NCBI RefSeq assembly: GCF_014648695.1
Contig: NZ_BMRP01000020.1
Coordinates: forward strand, 49,980-108,909
Source of the DNA: Streptomyces albospinus
Lineage (GTDB): Bacteria > Actinomycetota > Actinomycetes > Streptomycetales > Streptomycetaceae
Direction of reading: 5' to 3'
Length of the DNA stretch: 58,930 bases
Below are positions 36,531 to 45,771 of this stretch, piece by piece. The position numbers were made by a program, and so were the translations under genes. The notes under the pieces are model-generated. The model had not been told where the DNA came from and searched no databases. It saw only the letters and a program-made list of their open reading frames with translations. How positions within the stretch are numbered: position 1 is the first letter of the stretch; each line of letters begins with the position of its first letter.

Positions 36531-37487
36531 TCAGTGGGGGGCGACGTCCTTGTAGCTCGCCGAGCCTTGCGCGGTGCGGATGGCGTCGTCGTAGACGGTG
36601 ATCGGCTTGGTAGCGGCGGTGTCCTGGCGGTACTTGGCTGCGTTGAACGACTTCCATTCTGGGTGATAGATGCCGATCTTGAAGTAGGGGCCCTGCTTGT
36701 TGTTGTACTCGTCCGGACCGGTGTAGTTGACCTTCTGGTGCCCGTCCTGCCACAGCTGCACCAGCCCGTCACTGTTGTGGGACCACTTGGCGTGCAGCAC
36801 GAAGTTGACCCACACGCCCTTCTTGATGGACCCCAGATTGAAGGTCCGTGTGCCCTTACCAGCCCCCTTGAAGTCCGGGCCCTGCGTGTTCCAGTGCATC
36901 TTCAGCCGCCACTGGTTTCCTTGGACGGACAAGGCGACAGGTGGCTGGCCCGTTCCGTCACCCGCGGTCCTTGCGGTGTCGACGATGGCGTGCCATTGGG
37001 CGAGGATGTTGCCTTGCGGGTCGTTCTGCCAGGTGGGGGGCAGGTAGATGCTGAAGCCGTACCAGTCCTCCGAGCCCATCGGCACGGGCGGTCGGGCGAC
37101 CTCCGAGCGGAAGCTGCCCAGTTGATGGGGGACCGTGGCCTGCAGTGCGTAGTGGCCGTCCCGGGTCGGCGAGGAGACGCGCTGGAGCAACCCGCCCGGC
37201 TGCTGTTCCATCTGTGTCAGGGACAGCTTGCGTCGGCTGTCGGTGCTGTCGTTGACGGCGGTCTTCCAACCGTTGTCAGCTTGCTGCTCGAACCCGTCGT
37301 AGAAGACCCCCGAACCTTGCGTCGAGCCCTTCGAACCGCCTTCCGCCGGGGTGCCTGCGGCCGTGGCGGAGGAGGAAGCGTTGGCATGGGCGCCGGAGCC
37401 GGCGTCCTTCCCCGTGCACGCCGACGCGGTCAACCCCACGGCCAGGGCCAGGGTCACCGACCAGACGCGGCTCTTCGTCGAGATCAT
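36531..37487 (-). CDS. Polysaccharide-lyase-like lipoprotein
   Basis: A 318-residue exported lipoprotein. The signal ends in the lipobox LTASAC, followed by a Ser/Gly/Ala linker. The domain (~residues 55-318) resembles heparin-lyase-I-type / PF14099-like beta-jelly-roll polysaccharide lyases: GHYALQATV, WYGFSIYLP, then GVWVNFVLHAKWS and GPYFKIGIYHPEW. It probably cleaves or binds an acidic glycan outside the cell. Start ATG 37487 sits six bases after GGAAGG; ATG 37490 is equally in frame. No sugar-uptake genes are adjacent. Confidence 0.7.
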   Translation of the reverse strand: MISTKSRVWSVTLALAVGLTASACTGKDAGSGAHANASSSATAAGTPAEGGSKGSTQGSGVFYDGFEQQADNGWKTAVNDSTDSRRKLSLTQMEQQPGGLLQRVSSPTRDGHYALQATVPHQLGSFRSEVARPPVPMGSEDWYGFSIYLPPTWQNDPQGNILAQWHAIVDTARTAGDGTGQPPVALSVQGNQWRLKMHWNTQGPDFKGAGKGTRTFNLGSIKKGVWVNFVLHAKWSHNSDGLVQLWQDGHQKVNYTGPDEYNNKQGPYFKIGIYHPEWKSFNAAKYRQDTAATKPITVYDDAIRTAQGSASYKDVAPH

Positions 37488-37490
37488 CAT

Positions 37491-38198
37491 TCGCCTTCCT
37501 GTCATTGATTTCATTGGGTGCCTCCCATGCGGGCCTGTTGCCTCACGGCCCGTTTCGGGGGGCCGACGCGAGGGCGATCACCGGCGACGCGCACGTGTCA
37601 CGCCGGCGGCCATCGCGGCTGAAGGAGACCCAGCTGATGCCTCCGGCACGTCGGCGGGAGGGTGAGACCAGGCTGTGGATTCAAGGCGCCTGGCTGAATG
37701 CGGCGCACGGCCATGGTCGCCGACGGCGGTGATAGGCCGGTCGTACACGTCATGGATGCAGTGTTCCGGCGGAAACCTGAACGTACCCTGACCAGCCGAC
37801 CGGGCCCGCCCCGCGGGGCCTTGCGGAAAGCGTTGGTGAACACTCTGCGTGAGAACTCCCCTGCGCCTAACAAGGTCGGGGAGCGCCGCTGAGGGCGGTC
37901 CCCGACAGGGGAGCGGTGGTTCCGTGACGTACTGGGATCAGGTCGCGTGAAGCACGACTGTGGGATGGAGGCGGGAAGCCCGGACCGCCGGATGGACCGC
38001 GTCCGCGCGGTCGCACGTGCCCGTGTTGCCCGACTGCGCGTGTGAGGGGCCCGCCCGCACGGTCCCGGTGCGTGCCCACCTCGACGCGCCTGCTCCGGCC
38101 AGGCGTTGATGGGTTGGATGCATGCCATGGAGATCGCGGCAAGGCGGATGCGGTGCAGAACATCGCGCAGTGCCTGCGCACGAGCGCGAATTTGCCTG
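37491..38198. other. 700-base region with a weak small ORF and a terminator
   Basis: No recognised gene. A plus-strand frame at 37698-37892 encodes 64 residues (VVHVMDAVFRRKPERTL), with mixed codon bias and no family. It ends inside the strong hairpin at 37875-37906, so it might be a decayed or very short gene. The rest has no pattern I can name. Confidence 0.4.
37875..37906 (+). terminator. Strong terminator-like hairpin
   Basis: GTCGGGGA (37875-37882) pairs with TCCCCGAC (37899-37906), with further GC pairing inside. No T-tract follows. It has no clear upstream gene apart from the small doubtful frame. Confidence 0.6.
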
Positions 38199-38942
38199 TC
38201 AGCGTGCGGAAGAGACGACTTCGTCGAGGGTGTCGGCGAGTTCGACGGGCCTGGACAACATGGGCCAGTGCCCCGTGGGCAGATGGAAGTGCCGCCACGG
38301 TGATTGGTCGAGGAAAGCCAGCGTCGGCACCGCGGCATCCAGCAGAGCCTTGGCATCGTTGCAGGCGACCACCACGCGGTCCAGGTCGGGACCGAACTCA
38401 GCAGGACTGGCGAGCCGCTGCTCGAAGGTGCGGAACGGCTGGGGCGTGGCACGGGTGCGCAGGAGGTCGCGCTGGGCCTGGTCGAGCCCTTCGATGCTGC
38501 TCAATGCGCCGAGAAGCTCGAACGGCGGCAACGGGAGCCGCCATCCGCCTCCGTGCTCGGCAACCTGCTCGCGCAGCTGGTCGACGACATCTTCCGGCAT
38601 GACATCGAGCAGGCGCATGCCCTCGGCGAAGGGAGCGCTGTCGAGATAGACCAGGCGCTCCAGCCGCGGCCCGAGGCGGTCCGCAGCGCCCGTGACGGGG
38701 ACCGCCGCGTAGCTGTGCGCCACGAGGGTGACGTCCCGCAGGTCCTGTTCCATGACGAACGCGGTGATGTCGTTGATGTGAGTGTCCAGGCTCACCTCCG
38801 GGGTGGCGTCGCCGGATCGTTCGCCCAGGCCGGTCAGCGTCACCGGCAGCGCCGCGTGGCCTCGCTCGCTCAGCGCACGAGCGGTTTCCTCCCATGCCCA
38901 GGCTCCGAGCCAGGCGCCGGGGACGAGTATGAAGGTAGACAT
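38199..38942 (-). CDS. Alpha/beta hydrolase (EstA/salicylate-esterase-like)
   Basis: A 247-residue alpha/beta hydrolase of the small cofactor-free esterase type related to plant methyl-salicylate esterases and PGA-like bacterial enzymes. It begins FILVPGAWLGAWAWEE, the classic N-terminal strand plus oxyanion motif. The nucleophile is Ser77 in VAHSYAA, and the His is in LPTGHWPMLSRP. It probably hydrolyses a small ester. ATG 38942 follows AAGGAG. It is divergent from a WYL regulator with an 83-base spacer, so it is the likely target. Confidence 0.88.
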   Translation of the reverse strand: MSTFILVPGAWLGAWAWEETARALSERGHAALPVTLTGLGERSGDATPEVSLDTHINDITAFVMEQDLRDVTLVAHSYAAVPVTGAADRLGPRLERLVYLDSAPFAEGMRLLDVMPEDVVDQLREQVAEHGGGWRLPLPPFELLGALSSIEGLDQAQRDLLRTRATPQPFRTFEQRLASPAEFGPDLDRVVVACNDAKALLDAAVPTLAFLDQSPWRHFHLPTGHWPMLSRPVELADTLDEVVSSAR

Positions 38943-39025
38943 GCGGATTCTCCTTGGATTTCATGGGTTGAGGCGAGAGTAGAGTCCATACAGGACAGTT
39001 TCCGCCCTGAAACCATGAGTGATCC

Positions 39026-40000
39026 ATGTCATACCCCTTGACGCGCGTACTGGCCCTGCTGGAGCTCCTCCAGACACATCCAGGACTGACCGGCACGCAA
39101 CTGGCCGACCGTCTGGGAACCGACGTCCGCACCGTGCGGCGCTACGCGGCGCGCCTGCGCGATCTGGGCATCCCTGTGGAGTCCGTCCGAGGCCGCTTCG
39201 GCGGGTACCGACTGGCCCGCGGCTACCGGATGCCACCTCTGATGCTCACCAACGAAGAAGCCCTCGTGGTCATGCTGGGCCTACTGGCCGGCGAGCGTCT
39301 GGGCATGAGCACCACCGCCCCAGCCAGCGCTGGCGCCCTCGCCAAGATCGAACGAGTGCTCCCCGACGCCCTGCGCGAACCGCTCGCCGCCATGCGGGAC
39401 ACCGTGGACTTCACCGCCAACACCGTGCTCGCACAGGCCCCTCAGACAGGCATCCTGCTGACCCTGGCGCAGGCATGCCGCTCCGCTCATACCGTCGGCC
39501 TGCACTACCGGTCCTGGTACCAGGAACACACAGAGCGCGACGTCGATCCCTACGGCGTGATCTTCCACGCCGGCTGCTGGTACCTCGTCGGTCACGACCA
39601 CCTCCGTGACAGCCTGCGCACCTTTCGCATGGACCGGATCGAATCCGCCACGCCCAGCGCCAGCACCTTCACCGCCCCCGACGACTTCGACCCGGTTACC
39701 TACCTCACCGCATCCCTGGCCCGGACCCCCTCCCTATGGCAGGTCGAGGTGCTCATCGACGGCCCTATCGATGACATCTCGCGTCGGCTGCCGCGCACGA
39801 TCGCAACCCTCACCGCCACACCCACCGGGGTACTGCTGCGCGCGCAGGTCGAACGGCTGGAGTCCATGGCCCACCTGCTCGCCTCCATCGAATGGCGCTT
39901 CACCGTCCGCCGTCCCGATCAACTGCGCCAGTCCCTCAAAGACCTGGCCCAACAGCTCACGGCCGCCGCCGAACGGCCACCCGAGGACACACCGGAGTAG
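39026..40000 (+). CDS. HTH/WYL-domain transcriptional regulator (YafY type)
   Basis: A 324-residue regulator. Residues 1-60 are a DeoR-like winged helix (GLTGTQLADRLGTDVRTVRRYA). Residues ~135-220 are a WYL domain (LHYRSWYQEHTERDVDPYGV, WYLVGHDHLRDSLRTFRMDRI). The C-terminal ~90 residues are the WCX-type domain (VLIDGPIDDISRRLPRTI). WYL proteins sense nucleotides or small ligands. It is divergent from the alpha/beta hydrolase and probably represses it and itself. ATG 39026. Confidence 0.9.
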   Translation: MSYPLTRVLALLELLQTHPGLTGTQLADRLGTDVRTVRRYAARLRDLGIPVESVRGRFGGYRLARGYRMPPLMLTNEEALVVMLGLLAGERLGMSTTAPASAGALAKIERVLPDALREPLAAMRDTVDFTANTVLAQAPQTGILLTLAQACRSAHTVGLHYRSWYQEHTERDVDPYGVIFHAGCWYLVGHDHLRDSLRTFRMDRIESATPSASTFTAPDDFDPVTYLTASLARTPSLWQVEVLIDGPIDDISRRLPRTIATLTATPTGVLLRAQVERLESMAHLLASIEWRFTVRRPDQLRQSLKDLAQQLTAAAERPPEDTPE

Positions 40001-40298
40001 ATGGCGGGTCTACCGCGACACTCCGCCGACCACCCACGCCGACCACCCGTCAATGCCAACTACGGCCTGTGGAAGCGTGGACGAGTGTTCCTTCCAGATG
40101 CGTCAGCGGTCGCTGACGGGGCCCAGTAGTACTCGCGGAAAGACACTGGATCACCCCTGGCCTTCGGCGATACGAGCCTTGAGGGCGGTGTCGTGTCCGG
40201 ATCGCGCGAAGATCTCACTGGCCGGTGTGGCGGGTGACGCCATCCAGCCGGGGCCCTGGGCGAGGCGGCAAGCAGCCATTGCGGACCGAAGCGCGGAC

Positions 40299-40764
40299 CT
40301 ACGGGTGGTAGAGGGCGCGGGCACACGCCAGGTCAACCGGCCCGTCCTCGTCGATGTGCAGGAAGTAGTTCGCCTGCCACGCTTGGGTGCTGCGTGCCTG
40401 AAGATTGGCCGTGGTCACCCACGGCGGGTAGCCACGGAACCCTCGCTTCCCGGCGGAGCCGTTTCGGGACATGATCCCGCGCCCGCACAGCACCTCGCGC
40501 GGGAACACGAACTGTCCGAAGTGGCCGCTGTCGCGACTGCTGATGACGACGAGGTCAACCCCGTCGTCGGCATCGAAGGGCCGGATCGGCCCCTCCGGGG
40601 ACCGCTGCCACACCGTGGCGAACTGGCCGACCTTCGTCGGGGTGGTCCTTGACCGCGCGGATTCTGACCGAGCGCCCGTCGAGCGTGAACTCGTCAGCCG
40701 CGTACTCGGCGCTCTCCGGTTCGGGCACCGGCTGTGGGCAGGCAAAACCGCCCGGGTCGTACAC
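40299..40764 (-). pseudogene. MepB-family gene, frameshifted
   Basis: Two frames together give a MepB-like protein. The first part (AKAWVYDPGGFACPQPVPEP, EYAADEFTLDGRSVR) lies in one frame. After about 40650 the rest (TPTKVGQFATVWQRSPEGPI, RPFDADDGVDLVVISSRD, FGQFVFPREVL) continues in another. The N-terminus also has an upstream in-frame TGA near 40800. The gene looks inactive. MepB proteins are of uncertain function and often accompany MepA/MepR-type efflux systems. Confidence 0.75.
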
Positions 40765-40837
40765 CCATGCCTTCGCTGCCAGGAGGTCGCAGTGAAGCGC
40801 GTATCGGCTTCACAGGCAGCCGGGTGATACTGCGGGT

Positions 40838-41506
40838 ATGACCGAACCGACGGTGCTGGTCGTCGAGGACGACCACGGGCTGCGCGAGGTGCTGGCCCGG
40901 GGGCTGCGCGAGGAGTCCTTCGCGGTGCGTACCGCAGCGAACGGCGCCATGGCGCTGCGCAGCATCGATCCGGGTGTGGACGCGGTGGTGCTGGACGTGG
41001 GGCTGCCGGATGCGGATGGCCGCGATGTGTGTCAGGCCATGCGCGCCGCGGGGGTGACCGCTCCTGTGGTATTCCTCACGGCCCACGACGTCATTACCGA
41101 CCGGCTGGCGGGTTTCTCAGCCGGCGGTGACGACTATCTGGGCAAGCCCTGCCACGTGGCCGAGCTCGCCGCGCGCCTGCGCGCCGCATTGCAGCGCACC
41201 GGCCGTGGCACCCAGCCGGAGACGCCGGCGCTGAAGCTGGACCCGGTCACCCACGCCCTGTGTCCCGCGGAGGGGGCGCAGGTACCGTTGACGCCGACGG
41301 AGTTCCGGCTGCTGGCCTGCCTGATGTCTGCTCCGGGTGCCGCCGTGCGCAGACGGGTTCTGGTGCGCGCGGGCTGGCCCGAAGGCGCGTACGTGAGCGA
41401 CAACACGCTCGATCAATACCTGCTGCGGCTGCGCCGCAAGCTGCGCCGGGCGTGCGGCACGCACGGCATCGACACCGTACGCGGTGTGGGCTACCGCTTC
41501 ACATGA
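40838..41506 (+). CDS. OmpR-family response regulator
   Basis: A 222-residue response regulator. The receiver domain has Asp11/Asp12, the phosphoacceptor Asp53 in VLDVGLPD, the switch Thr81 and Lys103 (LGKP). The C-terminal winged helix (LTPTEFRLLACLMSAPG, then DNTLDQYLLRLRRKL, VRGVGYRF) is OmpR/PhoB type. Its stop overlaps the kinase start by ATGA, so the two are translated together. The regulon is not visible. The MepB-like pseudogene is divergent from it. Confidence 0.93.
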   Translation: MTEPTVLVVEDDHGLREVLARGLREESFAVRTAANGAMALRSIDPGVDAVVLDVGLPDADGRDVCQAMRAAGVTAPVVFLTAHDVITDRLAGFSAGGDDYLGKPCHVAELAARLRAALQRTGRGTQPETPALKLDPVTHALCPAEGAQVPLTPTEFRLLACLMSAPGAAVRRRVLVRAGWPEGAYVSDNTLDQYLLRLRRKLRRACGTHGIDTVRGVGYRFT

Positions 41507-42840
41507 ACGCACCCCGCCTTCACCGGCCATCGACGCTGCGCGGCCGTCTCGCGCTGCTCGCACTGGCCATCGCCGCGATCTTGATAGCGGTTCCCATCGC
41601 CACCTTCAACCTGGTCCTCCACGGCCAGCTGGGCCACCAGATCGAGCAGCAGCTGCGCACGCGAGCCACCGCCGTTGCCTCGGCTGTGACCGCGCATGCA
41701 GACGGAACCATCACCGTGCGGGAGACCCCGAACGACGCCGTCGCGGACCGCACCGGGTGGATTTACCAGGGCACCACCAACATCGAACGCCCCCATGCCA
41801 CCGCGGCACTCCAACGTGCCGCCGACTCCATGGCCGGTGCCGGCAGACGCTACGAGAACGTCGCAGGCTCACGTCTGTTCGCGCTGCCGCTGAATCACGG
41901 CGGGCGCCAGATCGGCACCGTGGTCACCCAAGTGAGCCTGGACTCCTACACCTTCACCACCCGCGCCGTCCTGGCCGGCTCGATAACGCTCGCGCTGCTG
42001 CTCCCCGCCTGCGTCTACTGGCTCGCACGCATGATCGTCGGACGAGCTCTGCGCCCGGTCACCGCGATGAGCGCCAGCGCCGCCCAGCACAGCGAAGACG
42101 GCATCACAAAACGCTTCGGCACCCACGGCCGCCCGGCAGAACTGGCGGAAGTGGGTGGCCACCTCGACACGCTCCTGGAGAGACAGGCCGCAGTCCTGCG
42201 CCACGAGAAGCAACTGACCGCCGAACTCTCCCACGAACTGCGCACCCCCCTCGCGCGCATCTGCGCCGAAGCCGAATGGCTCACCGCCCGCCCCCGCAGC
42301 AACGCCGAGCAGCAAGCCGCCCACCAGGCGATCGCCGACGCGGCAGAGCGCATGCGGCAGATCTGCCGAACCCTGCTGACCGAGGCCCGCTCCGGCACCG
42401 TAGGGCCCGGCCGGTGCCAAGCCCGGGAAGTCCTCGAAGCCCTCGCACAGCGCGCCCGCAGCGAACACCCCGACGCACCCCCGATCACGGTTCACGGCGC
42501 GGCCGTGACGGTGGGGGTCCCGGCCCCGCTGCTGGAACGCATCCTGACACCGCTGCTGGACAACGCCCGCCGCTACGCCACGACCCAGGTGACACTCGAA
42601 TACACGGCTGGGGAGAACGGGGTCGAGATCACGGTCGCCGACGATGGACCCGGCGTCTCCCACGTCGTGTCGTCGCAGATCTTCGAACCCGGCTACCGCG
42701 CCGATCCAGAAGACGGCCACGACGGCGCGGGCCTGGGACTCCCCCTCGCTCGCCGCCTGGCCCGCGCGGCCGACGGCGACCTCACCCTCGACGCCACCAC
42801 GACCGGCGCGCGCTTCGTGATCCGCCTCCCCGCCAAGTGA
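41503..42840 (+). CDS. Sensor histidine kinase
   Basis: A 445-residue membrane sensor kinase. Two membrane segments (~14-36 and ~153-176) flank a ~115-residue extracellular sensing loop. The HAMP region follows, then the phosphoacceptor His244 in ELSHELRTPLARI. The ATP-binding domain has LLDNARRYA (N box), VADDGPGVS (G1) and GAGLGLPLARRL (G2). It pairs with the adjacent OmpR-type regulator. The external loop (residues ~38-150) has no recognised ligand family. Confidence 0.93.
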   Translation: MNAPRLHRPSTLRGRLALLALAIAAILIAVPIATFNLVLHGQLGHQIEQQLRTRATAVASAVTAHADGTITVRETPNDAVADRTGWIYQGTTNIERPHATAALQRAADSMAGAGRRYENVAGSRLFALPLNHGGRQIGTVVTQVSLDSYTFTTRAVLAGSITLALLLPACVYWLARMIVGRALRPVTAMSASAAQHSEDGITKRFGTHGRPAELAEVGGHLDTLLERQAAVLRHEKQLTAELSHELRTPLARICAEAEWLTARPRSNAEQQAAHQAIADAAERMRQICRTLLTEARSGTVGPGRCQAREVLEALAQRARSEHPDAPPITVHGAAVTVGVPAPLLERILTPLLDNARRYATTQVTLEYTAGENGVEITVADDGPGVSHVVSSQIFEPGYRADPEDGHDGAGLGLPLARRLARAADGDLTLDATTTGARFVIRLPAK

Positions 42841-43186
42841 ATACCAGGCTTCGGGTACACCCGGGCCGCATCGGACACGCACCAGACATCACGCCACGAC
42901 GCCCGCCCGGACTCGCTGCCCGTGGACATATCCGTGGCTCTGGGACGCCTTTCGCTTCCGCCTGGTTCAACGAGCCTGACGCGTAGCGGTAGTAGCGCAG
43001 ATTGGGCTATTTCCATCCTCAACCCACGCCAGGCCCGCTACCTGCGACTTCAGGATGGAAATAGCTCAGTGGTGCTCAGGTGACCGGCAAGGCGACCTGC
43101 TGCCCGCGATCAGCGAGACCGGGCCCGGCTCTCGCGAAGCCGGACCCGGGTCGCCGTTCGTCCGATCACCATCGGATCGTGGCAGC
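42841..43186. other. Intergenic region with an inverted repeat
   Basis: No gene is recognised. It separates the kinase from a convergent hydrolase remnant. The notable structure is the inverted repeat at 43006-43065. Confidence 0.45.
43006..43065. repeat. 14-base inverted repeat with 32-base spacer
   Basis: GCTATTTCCATCCT at 43006-43019 is exactly complementary to AGGATGGAAATAGC at 43052-43065. The arms are A/T-richer than the surroundings. It could be a transcription end signal, a MITE-like relic or IS ends. Confidence 0.6.
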
Positions 43187-43610
43187 TCACCACCCGTGCA
43201 ATGCGTCGCGCAGGGTGTCACCGGCCAGCTTGAGCGCGACGTTGTTGGCGGCGGTGTCGCGCAGGCTGTCCAGCATCATGAAGTCGTGGACCGTGCCCAG
43301 CACGCGCACCGCCGTGACCGGGATCCCCGCCTCGCGCAGCCTGGCCGCGTACGCCTCGCCCTCGTCGCGCAGCACGTCGGCCTCGTCGGTGATGACCAGG
43401 GTCGGGGGCATGCTCCTGAGCTGGTCCAGTGAGGCGCGCAGCGGTGAGGCGTGGGGGTCGGCGCGCTGAGCGGGGTCGGCGGTGTACTGGTCCCAGAACC
43501 ACTTCATGCCTTCGAGGGTGAGGTAGCAGCCCTCGGAGAACTGCTGGTAGGAGGGTGTGCCGAAGTTCGCGTCGGTGACCGGGTACAGCAGCACTTGGCA
43601 CTTGAGGCTC
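43187..43610 (-). pseudogene. Alpha/beta hydrolase (lipase/esterase) C-terminal fragment
   Basis: The C-terminal ~140 residues of a hormone-sensitive-lipase-type hydrolase remain: VLLYPVTDANFGTPSYQQF, PTLVITDEADVLRDEGEAYA (catalytic Asp) and GTVHDFMMLDSL (catalytic His). The N-terminal half with the oxyanion HGGG and GDSAG is missing. The fragment is joined directly to the truncated IS110 transposase, and no N-terminal half is found on the other side of the element. Confidence 0.8.
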
Positions 43611-44574
43611 AGCTCTGCTTGATGCGGCGTTCGCAGTAGTCCTGGGTTCGCGGGTCGAGGCGCAGACGCGTCTGCACGATCCGGTGCAGCGCGGCATTGG
43701 CCTGCCGGTCGCCGCCGCGGTTGAGGCGACGGTACTGCCGACGGCCCGAGGAACGCTCGACGGGACTGACCCCGCACAGCGCGGCGAAGGACGCCTCGCT
43801 GCCCAGCCGTTCCGGGTTGTCCCCCACCGTGATCAGCAAAGTGACGGCCGTGTCCGGCCCGGTCCCTACCACTGCGAGCAGCTGCGGGGCGTGGCGTTCC
43901 ACGAGGCGGGCCAGGTGATCTTCCAAGTCCCGGATCTGCTCGGTGAGCTGCCCGATCCGGCGAGCCAGCACGCTCAGGGTGACGCGAGTGGCATGCAGCA
44001 CCGCCTCTTCACCGTCCCCCTCGCTCTGGCTCACATCGGCGAACCCCGCGCAGGTGCGGAAGAGTTCCGCGTGGTGCAGCCCGGCCAATTCTTCCCGCAG
44101 GTCGGGGTCGGCAGTAAGAAGGACGGCCTTCAGTTGATTAATGGCCTGAGTGCGGGCTTTGACGGCCGATCCCTTGGCCAGTTTGTACAACCGGGCGATC
44201 TGCGCTGGCCCGTCACCTGACTTGGCCCTGGCGCGGGCCCGCCCGCTCAGCACCGCCCGGGCCGCGTTCTGGGCATCGAGCGGATCCGTCTTGCCGCGCC
44301 GACGGCGATCCGTGCGGTCCATCCGATTCACGTCGAACACGTCCACACCCTGGGCCAGCAGATAGCGGGACAGAGCCGCCCCGAAGGAGCCGGTCCCCTC
44401 AACCCCGGCCCGCCTCACCACACCCAGGCCCCCGGCCCACTTCAGCAGATCGCGGTATCCCGCCGCGGTGGCCGGGAACTCGCCGGTGGCGAGGACCGCC
44501 CCCACCAAGGAGAGCACCGCAGCCACGTGAGCATCCCGGTGCGTGTCCACTCCGAGGACCACCTCCCCCGTGGG
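43609..44574 (-). mobile_element. IS110-family transposase, truncated copy
   Basis: A DEDD (RuvC-like) transposase of the IS110 family. The N-terminal domain begins VVLGVDTHRDAHVAAVLSLV; the middle has NRMDRTDRRRRGKTDPLDA; the C-terminal Tnp20-type domain has LAVVGTGPDTAVTLLITVGD and FAALCGVSPVERSSGRRQYR with the conserved Ser. The product stops after DYCERR in six unrelated codons, so roughly the last 30-40 residues are lost. The N-terminal MTDTSST is in a different frame (ATG 44618), suggesting a base lost near 44597. Both ends are damaged, so it is probably inactive. Start taken at the GTG of VVLGVD. Confidence 0.8.
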
Positions 44575-44749
44575 CCGGCGTCGGCGAGTACGCGAGAGGT
44601 TGAGGACGTATCGGTCATGCTCGTCCGTCGCGGGACGTCGGGTGGACGACGGGCCCGGGGCGCCGGATCCAGGGATACCTGGTCGGTGCGATGGAGGGCA
44701 CACGAGGGACGGCGTGCTGTGCGCTGCCCGCGCCGGCGCGGTGGCTGTT

Positions 44750-45193
44750 TCAGGCCGGGACCGGGAAGCCGAGCGAGTTCAGCGCGGTTTCTGCGGCCTG
44801 CTGGTCCTGCTCGTAGCTGCCGCCGGAGATGCCGAGACCGCCGATGACCTTGCCGTCCTCGATCACCGGGTAGCCGCCGCCGACGGCCATCAGCCTGGGG
44901 TGGTGTGTGAGAGGGGCTACCTGGGGGTTGGCCACGTGGGAGTTCCAGACGTGGGTGGCGATGCGGTAGGAGGCTGCCGTCCACGCCTTGTCGACGGCGA
45001 CTTCGGCGGCCAGGAAGGGTGCGTCGTCGGCACGCTCGAACGCCTTCAGGTGGCCGCCGGCGTCCGTGACCGCAACGGCCACCTCGAATCCGATCTTCTC
45101 GGCGGCCGCGCGCACCGCTTCGATGAGCGCGGTGGCGGCGGAGTGGGTGATCGATGGTGCGGGCAGGGATTTCGCTTGCGTTGCGGTATTCAT
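44750..45193 (-). CDS. GlcG/HbpS-family haem-degrading-type protein
   Basis: A 147-residue protein of the GlcG/HbpS (DUF336) family, which forms octamers and binds haem or corrinoids. Landmarks are EVAVAVTDAGGHLKAFERAD, KAWTAASYRI, then PVIEDGKVIGGLGISGGS and DQQAAETALN. Streptomyces HbpS is exported and senses haem or redox stress through SenS; this one has no signal peptide and no SenSR neighbours. ATG 45193 follows GGAGAAG. It lies just outside the damaged IS110 end and is probably co-transcribed with the two genes upstream. Confidence 0.88.
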   Translation of the reverse strand: MNTATQAKSLPAPSITHSAATALIEAVRAAAEKIGFEVAVAVTDAGGHLKAFERADDAPFLAAEVAVDKAWTAASYRIATHVWNSHVANPQVAPLTHHPRLMAVGGGYPVIEDGKVIGGLGISGGSYEQDQQAAETALNSLGFPVPA

Positions 45194-45271
45194 CAGGATC
45201 TTCTCCGTTGAGGGGGACGCTTCTTGGGATTCGTGCCGGTTCTGCGGTGGGGTGCGCGGTGGGTCCTGGTG

Positions 45272-45592
45272 TCAGCGGAGCGCGGAGAGTGCTGTGGGGA
45301 CCGCGCGGGTGATGACGGACTTCTCCGGGATCAGCAGCTCCTGGACTGCCGGGCGGATCCCGTCTCGCCAGCGGTCGCTCTCGTAGACGGCGGCATACAG
45401 TTCCTCGCGGTGCGCCTCGTCGTCGAACCGGCGGATCCAGACGTAACCGTCCGGGTCCTCCTCGTCGATGAAGGACGCGGTGACCGTCATCCCCTTCGAC
45501 GTCTGGAACGGGATGACGACTTCCTCCATGTAGCGGACCCATTCATCCCGGCGGCCGGGCCGGGTCTGGTAGCGCCGAAGCTCGTAGAACAC
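45272..45592 (-). CDS. NIPSNAP-family protein
   Basis: A 106-residue NIPSNAP/ferredoxin-like alpha-beta-barrel protein: VFYELRRYQTRPGRRDEWV, YMEEVVIPFQTSKGM, IRRFDDEAHREELYAAVYES. Function is unclear in bacteria; members often accompany oxidoreductases and may be dimeric monooxygenase-like or regulatory. GTG 45592 follows GAGGAAG and is favoured over GTG 45607. It lies between the HbpS-like and quinone oxidoreductase genes on the same strand. Confidence 0.8.
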   Translation of the reverse strand: MFYELRRYQTRPGRRDEWVRYMEEVVIPFQTSKGMTVTASFIDEEDPDGYVWIRRFDDEAHREELYAAVYESDRWRDGIRPAVQELLIPEKSVITRAVPTALSALR

Positions 45593-45771
45593 GGCGAACT
45601 TCCTCACATTGTGGGATCGGTGGTGCTCGGTGGCCGGTCTTTGCGGCTGTGGGTGGTGCACCCTGACTGTGTCTGCCCTGCGACCAGGTCGGTGTGGTGG
45701 TCAGGGTGCCGGTTCGGACGTGCGCCGGTCGCCCGCTGCGGCCAGGTGGCGTGGGCAGCGAATGAACCGGG

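Noticed and set aside
37698..37892. 64-residue small gene ending in a hairpin
   Set aside because: Codon bias is weak, there is no ribosome site and no family. It is noted only in the gap entry.
40838..42840. SenSR-type partner for the HbpS-like protein
   Set aside because: The regulator is OmpR-type, while SenR is NarL-type, and the genes are 2 kb away beyond an IS element.
43006..43065. CRISPR-like repeat
   Set aside because: Only one inverted pair exists, with no direct-repeat series and no cas genes.
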